Shown here piece after piece: positions 15,303 through 23,184 of a DNA stretch of 64,000 nucleotides (position 1 is the first letter of the stretch; the number at the start of each line of letters is the position of its first letter). Origin of the DNA: Enterocloster bolteae (lineage in GTDB: Bacteria; Bacillota; Clostridia; Lachnospirales; Lachnospiraceae). The notes beneath the pieces are model-generated. The model did no database searches, was not told where the DNA came from, and worked only from the letters and a program-made list of their open reading frames with translations. The stretch is taken from positions 4,092,001 to 4,156,000 of the forward strand of contig NZ_CP022464.2 of the NCBI RefSeq assembly GCF_002234575.2, read 5' to 3'. The position numbers were made by a program, and so were the translations under genes.

Positions 15303-16612
15303 CACTTCAACCGGTTCCTTCCCTCCGCCTGCGGCATATCAAATCCCATGACAGATGCCAGTGTAGGCGCTATATCAATCAGATTCATGGACCCTATGTC
15401 GCACTTTCGTTCTATCCCGCATCCCTCAATCATGAAGGATGCCCTCATCTCCTCAAATCGTTCACAATAACCATGCTGGGCTTTCTGATGCAGTGTTTCC
15501 GTACAGTAATCCCCTTCTGCGTCATCCCGTATTTCATATCCCTTCCGGGAAACCAGCACATAGTCAGCCAGTGGGAAACCTCCCCTCTCTATGGCCTGCG
15601 CCCGGTCCAACACCTCCAGGATTCCAAAAACCGGATCGGATGACAGCTCCTTCATTATCTGATCCAGCTTTCTTCTTGCATCCTCATCCTGTCCATTCTT
15701 TAGCCGGATTTCAGACATCCCCCCCGCGCGCTGGGACCAGGCCCTCCAGTCCGTCACCCTGCCGTTCCCATCTGTAGTGATAAGCCCTGCTTCCCTCAGC
15801 TTTACGTTGGGCCGGATATTATACCGGTTATCCAGTGTCCCATGGTCGGATACCACACAGACAACGGCCTGGCCATCTGTCATACTATGTACCTTTTCAA
15901 TCAGATCCCCCAGCATTTTGTCAATGGCCTCAATTGCATGTGCTGCCTCTTTGCTGTACACTCCGTATTGGTGGGCCATCTCGTCAAAGGATGCAAAATA
16001 GGCGGTCATGAAGAAAGGACATTTCCCAGCCTTTGGCGCTAGTTTATGGTCCAATACCCACATAGCTGCCCGGTATCTCTGCCTGTCCCCTGCTTCCGTC
16101 AGGTCCAGCCCCCCTGCGTACCTTCCAATCTCCTTTTCCATCTCCAGAATCATGCCCTGGGGCACGGACATGGCATCAATAAAACGGCTGTCAAGCTCCG
16201 TGCCGTCCCACCAGAATTCAGGTGCCATAAAGTCTCCTCCGGCAGCCACAGAAGTGGGAAAGGCCACGCTGGCAGACAAATATCCATGTTTTCCGGCAGC
16301 CTCCCACAAATTTTCCGCCTTTTTGCTGGCAAACCAGTGCCATGCCCCCATATGTTCCCCCATAGGGTCAAAAATACCATTGTTATAAATACCATGGGTG
16401 GCTGGATTAGTTCCCGTTATGATGCTTTGATGACAGGGATACGTAAAGGTAGGGAACACACTCTGAACTCCCCCGCCTGCAAATGTACCATTCTCCACAA
16501 AATATTTGCTTATATTAGGAAGACTGATTCCCAGACGCTCCTGTTCAAAAACAAACTCCGGTTTTAACGCGTCCACGGATACCAGCAATACGCTTACCTT
16601 ATTTCTCTCCAT
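15302..16612 (-). CDS. Alkaline phosphatase-superfamily phosphodiesterase
   Basis: A 436-residue enzyme of the nucleotide pyrophosphatase/phosphodiesterase branch of the alkaline phosphatase superfamily. Metal ligands and nucleophile: Asp in VSVDALKPE, Thr in FPTFTYPCHQSIITGTNPATHG (about residues 60-80), the FDEMAHQYG helix (about 208) and VSDHGTLD (about 255). No signal peptide is apparent, so it is probably cytoplasmic. It starts the operon with the symporter and dsdA. Hydrolysis of a phospho- or phosphodiester-linked amino-alcohol feeding the serine pathway is a speculation. Confidence 0.87.
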   Translation of the reverse strand: MERNKVSVLLVSVDALKPEFVFEQERLGISLPNISKYFVENGTFAGGGVQSVFPTFTYPCHQSIITGTNPATHGIYNNGIFDPMGEHMGAWHWFASKKAENLWEAAGKHGYLSASVAFPTSVAAGGDFMAPEFWWDGTELDSRFIDAMSVPQGMILEMEKEIGRYAGGLDLTEAGDRQRYRAAMWVLDHKLAPKAGKCPFFMTAYFASFDEMAHQYGVYSKEAAHAIEAIDKMLGDLIEKVHSMTDGQAVVCVVSDHGTLDNRYNIRPNVKLREAGLITTDGNGRVTDWRAWSQRAGGMSEIRLKNGQDEDARRKLDQIMKELSSDPVFGILEVLDRAQAIERGGFPLADYVLVSRKGYEIRDDAEGDYCTETLHQKAQHGYCERFEEMRASFMIEGCGIERKCDIGSMNLIDIAPTLASVMGFDMPQAEGRNRLK

Positions 16613-16626
16613 ATCCTTTATCCCCC

Positions 16627-17418
16627 TTAGTTTTCCGGCTTCTCAACAGATATGCCTGCCTGCTCAAACGGCCGTATCTGCTCCTTCGATGCCTCGGAAT
16701 CAGTAATAATCATCCCCACCCGGTCAATATCACACATCTTCACCAGGGAATTCACCCCCAGCTTGGTACTGTCCGCAATGACAATGGTCTGGTCTGACGC
16801 TTCCATCATCTTTTCCTGCACGATAATTTCATCCATGCGCTGGTAAGTGATCCCCCTGTCTACCGAGATACCGCAGGTGGTCAGGAAAAATGTGTTTATA
16901 CTTAATTTAGAAAATATCATGCCGGCAATATCAGACACAAAAGCCATCTCCTCAGGGCGGTACACACCCCCGGTGGCAATGAGAGTGATTCCCTTTGCAT
17001 CGGCCAGCTCATTTAATATGGCGATGGAATTGGTAACGACTGTCAGGGAACGGAATGTCCTCTTTATGACACGGGCCAGCTCATAGGCAGTGGTTCCCGA
17101 ATCCAGCGCAATGGATTGGCCCTCTTTAATAAAGCGGACCGCAAACTCTGCAATCTCCACCTTGCTCTCCAGATTCTCTCTCTCCCTGGCCGAAAAATTC
17201 TGATATTGGATGGTCCGCTCCCCGGGCATCTCTTCCTTGTCAGCTAAAAAAGCCCCTCCTCTCGTACGCCGTATCAGTCCCTGAGCCTCCATGTTTTCCA
17301 AATCCCTGCGGACTGTTTCGGGAGAAACCCCCATCTTCTTCTTTAAATCCGCAACCTTAACGCTTCCGTCCGTCTGCATCAGGTTTATTATCTTTTGGTA
17401 CCGTTGTTCCGCCAGCAT
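16627..17418 (-). CDS. DeoR-family transcriptional repressor
   Basis: A 263-residue regulator: HTH at about 5-57 (VADLKKKMGVSPETVRRDLENMEAQGLIRRTRGGAF, seen in parts) and a DeoR sugar-phosphate-sensing domain with DSGTTAYELARVI (about 103-115) and VTNSIAILNELA, ending in ADSTKLG. ATG 17418 has GGAG 9 bp upstream; a TTG two codons earlier is poorer. Only 14 bp separate it from the phosphodiesterase gene, so it may head that operon and repress itself. The divergent MFS gene shares its control region, which has a 10-bp-phased repeat array. Confidence 0.88.
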   Translation of the reverse strand: MLAEQRYQKIINLMQTDGSVKVADLKKKMGVSPETVRRDLENMEAQGLIRRTRGGAFLADKEEMPGERTIQYQNFSARERENLESKVEIAEFAVRFIKEGQSIALDSGTTAYELARVIKRTFRSLTVVTNSIAILNELADAKGITLIATGGVYRPEEMAFVSDIAGMIFSKLSINTFFLTTCGISVDRGITYQRMDEIIVQEKMMEASDQTIVIADSTKLGVNSLVKMCDIDRVGMIITDSEASKEQIRPFEQAGISVEKPEN

Positions 17419-17446
17419 CCGCAAACGCTCCTTTCTTCCCCTTAAT

Positions 17447-17620
17447 TAGCTTGTTTGTACTTTTTTTAACTACTTTTAACTCATAATAGCACACACAAGC
17501 ACACTATTCAACCCTTTTTCTCCGCAAAACATCACAAAATCGCTTATTTATTTTCGTATAAATTCCACAATTTAACTCATTTTAGCTCATATTAACTTGA
17601 CTTAGCTTATTTTACCACAT
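17447..17620. promoter_or_regulatory. Two 10-bp-phased operator arrays between deoR and MFS genes
   Basis: The tetramers TAGC/TAAC recur at exact 10-bp steps: 17447, (17457 weak), 17467, 17477, 17487 near the regulator; and 17573 (TAACTCAT), 17583 (TAGCTCAT), 17593 (TAACTTGA), 17603 (TAGCTTAT), 17613 (TACCACAT) near the MFS gene. All copies lie on one face of the helix. Their placement beside both starts points to oligomeric binding of the DeoR regulator. Confidence 0.65.
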
Positions 17621-17683
17621 ATACTGTGTGTACGGAAACAACCAAACACAATAGAATAAAAAGTAAAATCAGGAGATGAAAAA

Positions 17684-18961
17684 ATGAAAACAATTGCAGA
17701 CAACCGTCAATCAAAAAAGTGGATTTCATTTGGAACATTGGTGCTGGGTGCCGGAACCATTTATAAGCTGGGGTGTTTAAAGGATGCTTTTTATGTTCCC
17801 ATGCAGGAATTTATGGGACTCACACACACACAGATAGGTACAGCCATGAGTGTGGCCGGACTGATTTCCACTTTCGGCTTTCTGATCTCCATCTATCTCA
17901 CGGACCGGGTGTCTAAAAAGGTCATGATTCCCATGTCGCTTATGGGCATCGGTTTACTGGGCATCGGCCTTTCTACCTTCCCGCCCTACTGGCTCTTTCT
18001 GTTAATCAACTGCGGCCTCGCCGTCTGTGCGGACATGCTCTACTGGCCCACCATGTTAAAGACGGTCCGTCTTTTGGGTTCAGAAGAAGAACAGGGCCGT
18101 ATGTTCGGTATCATGGAAGCCGGACGGGGACTTGTGGATACAGTCATTGCCTTTGGCGCCCTGGGCGTCTTCGCACTGCTCGGAAGCAATGCCGCCAGCC
18201 TGAAGGCTGCCATCCTTTTTTACTCAGCAGTCCCCATGGTAATCGGCATCATCGCTTATTTCCTTCTTGAGCCGGACGAGATAAAGGCTGTCAATGCTGC
18301 CGGAGAAAAAGTGAGCCGAAACAAGGCAGCTATGGATAATGTAATTCTGGCCCTTAAAAACAAGAACATCTGGCTGGTATCATTTAATGTTTTTTCGGTC
18401 TATTGTGTTTACTGCGGACTTACATATTTTATTCCCTTCCTCAAAGACCTGTATGCGATACCTGCTGTTTTGGTTGGCGCTTATGGAATCATCAACCAAT
18501 ATGCCCTGAAAATGCTGGGCGGTCCTGTGGGCGGCTACCTGACCGATAAGGTATTCCATTCCGCCACAAAATATCTGCGCGTGGTATTTGTTATTACAGG
18601 AACAGCCCTGACTGTCTTTGCGTTCCTTCCCCACAGCCATATGAATGTATATTTCGGCATGCTCATGACCCTCAGCATCGGTGCCTGTGTATTCAGCATG
18701 CGGGCCATATTCTTCGCTCCCATGGATGAGATTAACGTACCCAGGGAAATAACCGGCTCCGCCATGTCACTTGGTTCCTTCATCGGTTATCTGCCCGGCG
18801 CATTCCTCTACTCCATCTATGGGAGTATCCTGGACCACAATCCCGGCCTCAGCGGCTACCGCATTGTATTCCTTATCATGGCCGTGTCCGCCGGCGCCGG
18901 ATTCCTGCTGAGCAGTTACATATTAAGTGTGATTGGTAAGGATAAGGCCATCAATAATTAA
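17684..18961 (+). CDS. MFS transporter
   Basis: A 425-residue protein with 12 predicted membrane spans. Between helices 2 and 3 it carries the MFS loop in a variant form (YLTDRVSKKVMIPMSL), and the second half repeats it (GGYLTDKVFHSATKYLRV). The central loop (EPDEIKAVNAAGEKVSRNKA) separates the two bundles. Start follows AGGAGATG. It is divergent from the DeoR gene and shares the phased operator region, so its substrate is probably linked to the serine/phosphodiester operon; no more precise substrate can be named. Its end overlaps the convergent anti-sigma gene by 11 bp. Confidence 0.85.
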   Translation: MKTIADNRQSKKWISFGTLVLGAGTIYKLGCLKDAFYVPMQEFMGLTHTQIGTAMSVAGLISTFGFLISIYLTDRVSKKVMIPMSLMGIGLLGIGLSTFPPYWLFLLINCGLAVCADMLYWPTMLKTVRLLGSEEEQGRMFGIMEAGRGLVDTVIAFGALGVFALLGSNAASLKAAILFYSAVPMVIGIIAYFLLEPDEIKAVNAAGEKVSRNKAAMDNVILALKNKNIWLVSFNVFSVYCVYCGLTYFIPFLKDLYAIPAVLVGAYGIINQYALKMLGGPVGGYLTDKVFHSATKYLRVVFVITGTALTVFAFLPHSHMNVYFGMLMTLSIGACVFSMRAIFFAPMDEINVPREITGSAMSLGSFIGYLPGAFLYSIYGSILDHNPGLSGYRIVFLIMAVSAGAGFLLSSYILSVIGKDKAINN

Positions 18962-20216
18962 TTCCTTTAACGGCCAGCACTCCCTCGGATACCCCGAATA
19001 CAATGTTCGGGGTTCCGTCTTTTTTAAGGACGAATCCGGCCATGCTGGGTGAAAGCGTTTCATCTCCCGCCGCCTCCACTGCCGCCGCCAATTCCGGTGT
19101 GAATATGCGGTCTGTTCCCAAGGCAGCCAGTTCTTCCGGTGACCCCGCCGAAACGCCGCCGTCCTTAAATCCCACATACAAAGGATAGGAGGCCAGGGAG
19201 GCCAATGCATCCATATCCCGGTCTGCAACAGCCTCTTTTACCTTTCCGGCAAAAGCAGTTATCTCTTCTTCCGGCACCATGAAATTATCCGTATAGCCGG
19301 TTTTTTCTGCCATGTTCCCTGTTTTGTCTATCTCAAACTCCAGTTTTCCATAAGCTCCGGGAGCAATCTCATATTTATCAAACACAATAACCGGATTTTC
19401 CTTCTCATTCATGTAAAACACGGTTTTATCCGTGACTCCTGTAAACCCGCCCTCTGACTTGGACCAGAAAGCGATGCCTTCCTTCTCCTCCATATTTTCC
19501 ATCTGGCGGAGTATGCTTTCATCCGCAATCCTGGCATAGTCATGGCCCAGGACATCTGCCAGCGTAACCATTTTATTATCCTTTAAATCAATATTGTAAT
19601 ATTTTGTTTCACTGTAGGCCGAGGACCAGTTCTCAGTTCCCTGTACCGCAAAGGAAAGATACGCCTCTGTCTGGGCCTTGATTTCATATCCCACATGAAT
19701 GTTAATATCATGTGCTTCCCACTCCTCCTCTGTTCCTCCAGTTTCCATAAACGCCTTCTTATATTCCCTGGCGCGTTCCACTGCCTCGTCTGCATACTGG
19801 CTGCATAAATCGTATATTTCCTGATTCAATGCAGAATCCAGCCCATTTGTATCCTTTGCTATCATCTCCACGCTGGGAATTTCCACCGATATTTTCCAGT
19901 CCCCTTCATCCCTCTCGTAAGACCGGAAGGTAAGAATCCGCGCCGCTGCTCCTATGACAGGGAGTCCTGCCGCCATTTCCGCAAAAGCTGTGTTTGTGTT
20001 TAACGCCGTAGTAAATACCAGTACAAGGGCTGCTGCCATACCTGCACATGTTCCCCATATCCTGTGTTTTCTGCGTATCCTGACCGTTGGTATTCTTTGC
20101 CTCTGACTTTTCCGCTTTTCCTCTGACCGGACAATTGCTGCCTTGACCCGCCCGGACAGTTCCGCGGGAATAGGTATCTCCTCATATCTTTTTCTTGCAT
20201 CTTCTATCTGTCTCAT
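18951..20216 (-). CDS. RsiV-like anti-sigma factor
   Basis: A 421-residue membrane protein. Residues about 1-55 are the cytoplasmic sigma-binding part (RYEEIPIPAELSGRVKAAI), a single span lies at about 56-75, and the outside portion has the DUF4163/DUF3298 layout of RsiV (KYYNIDLKDNKMVTLADVLG, then FYMNEKENPVIVFDKYEIAPGA), a domain that binds lysozyme in Bacillus RsiV. A further about 120-residue C-terminal domain (TAFAGKVKEAVADRDMDALA onward) is an addition not found in the short RsiV. It overlaps the sigma gene by 4 bp (ATGA), a coupled pair. Confidence 0.85.
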   Translation of the reverse strand: MRQIEDARKRYEEIPIPAELSGRVKAAIVRSEEKRKSQRQRIPTVRIRRKHRIWGTCAGMAAALVLVFTTALNTNTAFAEMAAGLPVIGAAARILTFRSYERDEGDWKISVEIPSVEMIAKDTNGLDSALNQEIYDLCSQYADEAVERAREYKKAFMETGGTEEEWEAHDINIHVGYEIKAQTEAYLSFAVQGTENWSSAYSETKYYNIDLKDNKMVTLADVLGHDYARIADESILRQMENMEEKEGIAFWSKSEGGFTGVTDKTVFYMNEKENPVIVFDKYEIAPGAYGKLEFEIDKTGNMAEKTGYTDNFMVPEEEITAFAGKVKEAVADRDMDALASLASYPLYVGFKDGGVSAGSPEELAALGTDRIFTPELAAAVEAAGDETLSPSMAGFVLKKDGTPNIVFGVSEGVLAVKGINY

Positions 20217-20704
20217 AAGTCCGCCTCCTGTATGTTTTGTTTTAACAGTTTCAAACCGCGGTATAATTTTGCCTTCACCGTATTCAGATTGGTCCTTGTT
20301 ACGTAAGCTATTTCCTTCAGCGTCAGCTCCTCGAAATAGCGGAGCTTTATGATGGTCTGCACATCCTCCTCCAGCCGGTTTAACTGCTCGTAAACATCGT
20401 ACTCATGGTTGTATCCTTCTTCATAATATGGTATCTCCTGCCCCATTCCCTCCTCTGTGGGAATCTCCATCTTCTGTTTCCTGAGCAGCAGCAGGCTCTC
20501 ATTTACAAGAATACGGTAAAACCATGTTTTTACGGCATTTTCATTTCTGATCGCCTCATAGTGGTCCAATGCCTTGCAGACAGCATTCTGGACAATATCC
20601 ATGGCGTCCTCCTGGTTATGGACATAACTGTAGGCCAGCCTGTAAAATTTCTCCTGGTTGCTGACGATATAGTCCACAATTCTGTTATATAAATCTTCCT
20701 TCAT
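20213..20704 (-). CDS. ECF RNA polymerase sigma factor (SigV-like)
   Basis: A 163-residue ECF sigma factor: region 2 at about 15-80 (FYRLAYSYVHNQEDAMDIVQ, AVKTWFYRILVNESL) and region 4 at about 110-160 (IIKLRYFEELTLKEIAYVTR, NTVKAKLYRGLKLLK). ATG 20704 is chosen because AAGGAGGG lies just upstream; an open frame continues 18 codons further. It is paired with the RsiV-like anti-sigma factor, so it is probably released by an envelope signal such as lysozyme. The promoter before it is likely autoregulated, but I cannot fix its elements. Confidence 0.92.
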   Translation of the reverse strand: MKEDLYNRIVDYIVSNQEKFYRLAYSYVHNQEDAMDIVQNAVCKALDHYEAIRNENAVKTWFYRILVNESLLLLRKQKMEIPTEEGMGQEIPYYEEGYNHEYDVYEQLNRLEEDVQTIIKLRYFEELTLKEIAYVTRTNLNTVKAKLYRGLKLLKQNIQEADL

Positions 20705-20837
20705 GGGGTTTACATCCCTCCTTGCAGTGTTGTTTCGCGGCACATCATAGCGGTACATCTTTGCTGCTGATATATAGATTCTTCTTTCGTCTTAAAAGTT
20801 GCATATGATTAAGTTTTTTAACCATAAAATGCAGTCA

Positions 20838-20871
20838 GGGCAGGAATCCGATGTTTCACCGATTCCCGCCC
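20838..20871 (-). terminator. Likely terminator of the MATE gene
   Basis: GGGCGGGAATC pairs with GATTCCTGCCC on the minus strand across a 12-base loop, about 50 bp past the MATE stop codon. The T tract is weak (CATTTTA), so confidence is moderate. Confidence 0.5.
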
Positions 20872-20918
20872 CGCCTGGTACCTGGCATTTACTGCCCCAT
20901 TCTGTTTTATGTCCATTC

Positions 20919-22295
20919 TTACCGGAATGCCGCCATATGTTCCGACGCCATCCGCTTCATTGGTTTGACTGAGTACAGGCAGACCGCCATAGTCAGTATA
21001 TCCGCTGCCGGCTGTGCCAGATAAATTCCCGTGACACCCATTATTCCGGGCAAAATCAGTATGAATGGGACATAAAACAGTCCCTGGCGTATGACGGACA
21101 GGAATAATCCATATCTGGAAGAACCAATGGTTTGATATGTAATTGTCATCATGTAGCACAGCCCAAAAGCCGGATAAAGGGCCACCTGGGAAATCAAAAG
21201 CCTGACACCGTAATCAATGACAGCCGGATTCCTGTTAAACAGCATAATCAACGGCCTGGCCAGAAGAATATAGGTTCCCGCCACCAGCACGGTAAGAATC
21301 AGGGATGTCCTCAATGCAAAGCGTACGGACTCATGAAACCGTTCCTCCCTGTTGGCCCCAAAGGAGTAGGCGGCTACCGGCTGATATCCCTGCATGAACC
21401 CCATGACTACATAGCATCCAATCAGCACCAGGCGCTGTACCACACCGTATGCGGCTATAATAAGGTCTGCGTCTGTCATGGACTTTGCTGCTATATTGGT
21501 AAGGGATGTTGCCGCCGCAAGGCAGATCTGTATAACAGCTGTAGGTATACCGATAAGTGTGACGGATTTGATTAGAGTCCACTGGGGTTTAAAATATTCC
21601 CTCTTTATTTTAATGATGGAACGTCCGGATAGGTAGAACCATCCCAGGATAAAAAATGTGACAAACTGTGAGACTGTTGTGGCAAGGGAAGCCCCCTCCA
21701 CTCCCATTGCAAACCCCCAGTCAAACATAAAGACAGGGTCCAGCACCACATTAAGAGCAGCACCCGTCACAACCGCGATAGATGAGATCTTTACAGATGA
21801 CTCTGCCCTGGCCGCGCAGTTCATACTCTGGGCGGGAAGATTGGCAAGGGCCGCCACAAACATCCAGAATGCGTAATCCCCGGCCTGGGGCAGCACAGCT
21901 TCGGAGGCTCCGAAGGCCCGCAGTAAAGGCTCCATGAAAATGATACCTGCCGCACATAGAAACATTCCAATGAATACAGATAACCCAACCACGGATGTGA
22001 CCGTCCTGTTAGCCCCCATCTTATCGCCCGCTCCCAGTTGTCTGCCAGCCAGCACCGCTGCCCCTGCCGCAAAAATATTTTCCACTGAAACCATGATGAG
22101 CAGCAGCGGAAGGGTAACGCCTACAGCTGCAAGCGCAATATCTGAACCAAGCATTCCGATGTAAGCTGTATCCACAATATTGTAGACGGCCTTTGCCAAT
22201 AAGGCCAGGGTGGCCGGAACTGCCAGCCTGGTAATGGCTCTGGAGGGCTTCATATCACCCAGTATGGATTCCTGACGTGCGTTTTCTTTCTTCAT
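20919..22295 (-). CDS. MATE family efflux transporter
   Basis: A 458-residue membrane protein with 12 spans, a multidrug/toxic compound exporter driven by Na+ or H+. Family features: AKAVYNIVDTAYIGMLG (about 33-49), LAGRQLGAGDKMGANRTV (about 82-99) and the mirrored second half (MGFMQGYQPVAAYSFGANREER). The start at 22295 (MKKENARQE) overlaps the TetR stop by 4 bp with AAAGGATG before it; an upstream start would be entirely inside the TetR gene. Co-transcription with the TetR gene suggests drug- or metabolite-induced expression. Confidence 0.9.
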   Translation of the reverse strand: MKKENARQESILGDMKPSRAITRLAVPATLALLAKAVYNIVDTAYIGMLGSDIALAAVGVTLPLLLIMVSVENIFAAGAAVLAGRQLGAGDKMGANRTVTSVVGLSVFIGMFLCAAGIIFMEPLLRAFGASEAVLPQAGDYAFWMFVAALANLPAQSMNCAARAESSVKISSIAVVTGAALNVVLDPVFMFDWGFAMGVEGASLATTVSQFVTFFILGWFYLSGRSIIKIKREYFKPQWTLIKSVTLIGIPTAVIQICLAAATSLTNIAAKSMTDADLIIAAYGVVQRLVLIGCYVVMGFMQGYQPVAAYSFGANREERFHESVRFALRTSLILTVLVAGTYILLARPLIMLFNRNPAVIDYGVRLLISQVALYPAFGLCYMMTITYQTIGSSRYGLFLSVIRQGLFYVPFILILPGIMGVTGIYLAQPAADILTMAVCLYSVKPMKRMASEHMAAFR

Positions 22296-22915
22296 ATGTC
22301 CACATCCTTTCGTTCCACCACACCATGGAGAAGCACATCCAATGCTCTCCTGCAATCCTCTTCATGTGTCTTGAAATCAATCTCCTTCTCCCCGGATGAC
22401 TGATACTTTGCATTGATATAATCCTGAAACTGCAGGAATATATCCACCACCGTTTCCCGTGACACCCCGCCCCTGAGCTTAAGAGGCTCCAATATCCGGT
22501 TCAATATAGATATATTAAATTCATCGAACCCGGATTTGCGCTGCCTGACGGCTGATTCCAGATGGGCCGGCGGCATGATAACCGCCTCGCAGAAAATCCT
22601 GCGGTACATGGGAAATGCCTGGAAAAATTCAAACCTGGCATCAAAATAAAGCTGCAGCTGTCTGTGGACGGTTTCCCCTTCCAATATCAGCTTTTCTCTC
22701 AGATATTCCGTCAAAGCCCGAAAACATCCATCCACACAGGCCAGATACAGCTCATCCTTGGTCTGGAAATAATGGTAAATGATTCCCTTGGACACACCCT
22801 CACAGCTGCATATATTGTTAACGGAACTGGCTCCATATCCTTGTTCCGCGAATTCCTTCAGCGCGCTCTCCATAATCCGGTGTTTTGTCTGTTGATTTTT
22901 CTCTTCCCGCTTCAT
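22292..22915 (-). CDS. TetR-family repressor of the MATE exporter
   Basis: A 207-residue regulator. HTH at about 10-55: RIMESALKEFAEQGYGASSV, then GIIYHYFQTKDELYLA. The C-terminal ligand domain is helical. The second ATG (22915) is chosen because GGAGGGG sits 8 bp before it, while the first ATG touches it. It is the first gene of a two-gene unit with the MATE exporter, and the promoter is flanked by a matching pair of dyads, so it should repress itself and the exporter. Confidence 0.9.
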   Translation of the reverse strand: MKREEKNQQTKHRIMESALKEFAEQGYGASSVNNICSCEGVSKGIIYHYFQTKDELYLACVDGCFRALTEYLREKLILEGETVHRQLQLYFDARFEFFQAFPMYRRIFCEAVIMPPAHLESAVRQRKSGFDEFNISILNRILEPLKLRGGVSRETVVDIFLQFQDYINAKYQSSGEKEIDFKTHEEDCRRALDVLLHGVVERKDVDI

Positions 22916-22930
22916 GAACATTCCCCTCCA

Positions 22931-22996
22931 AAATTATTGACCACTCGGTCTATTTATGATTAGGATATCACAAATTGACTAAGTGGTCAATAATTT
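22931..22996 (-). promoter_or_regulatory. TetR-MATE promoter between paired operators
   Basis: TTGACC (complement 22985-22990), a 17-bp spacer and TATCCT (complement 22962-22967) form the promoter. A perfect 15-bp inverted repeat, AAATTATTGACCACT at 22931-22945 and its complement at 22982-22996, brackets it, and each arm contains a smaller dyad (GACC-N4-GGTC on the left, GAC-N6-GTC on the right) of the TetR type. Confidence 0.68.
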
Positions 22997-23184
22997 AAAT
23001 CTGAAATATTTATAATCTGCTATCCGGTGCAAAGACCGTCAGTCTACCACCGCCCCTTCCAGGGACATCACCCGCAGGGAAGATCCTGCCCATGCCTCAT
23101 CATACAGTATTACCCTGGCAAAAAGGCACTCTGGAGCCGCCTCACAAGCCGCAGCAGTATTGCAGCTCATCCATGCTGTTGTTT

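Noticed and set aside
23039..23170. 43-codon minus-strand frame after the EAL sensor gene (MSCNTAAACEAAPECLFARV...)
   Set aside because: No ribosome site and no known family; kept only as a chance frame unless conserved.
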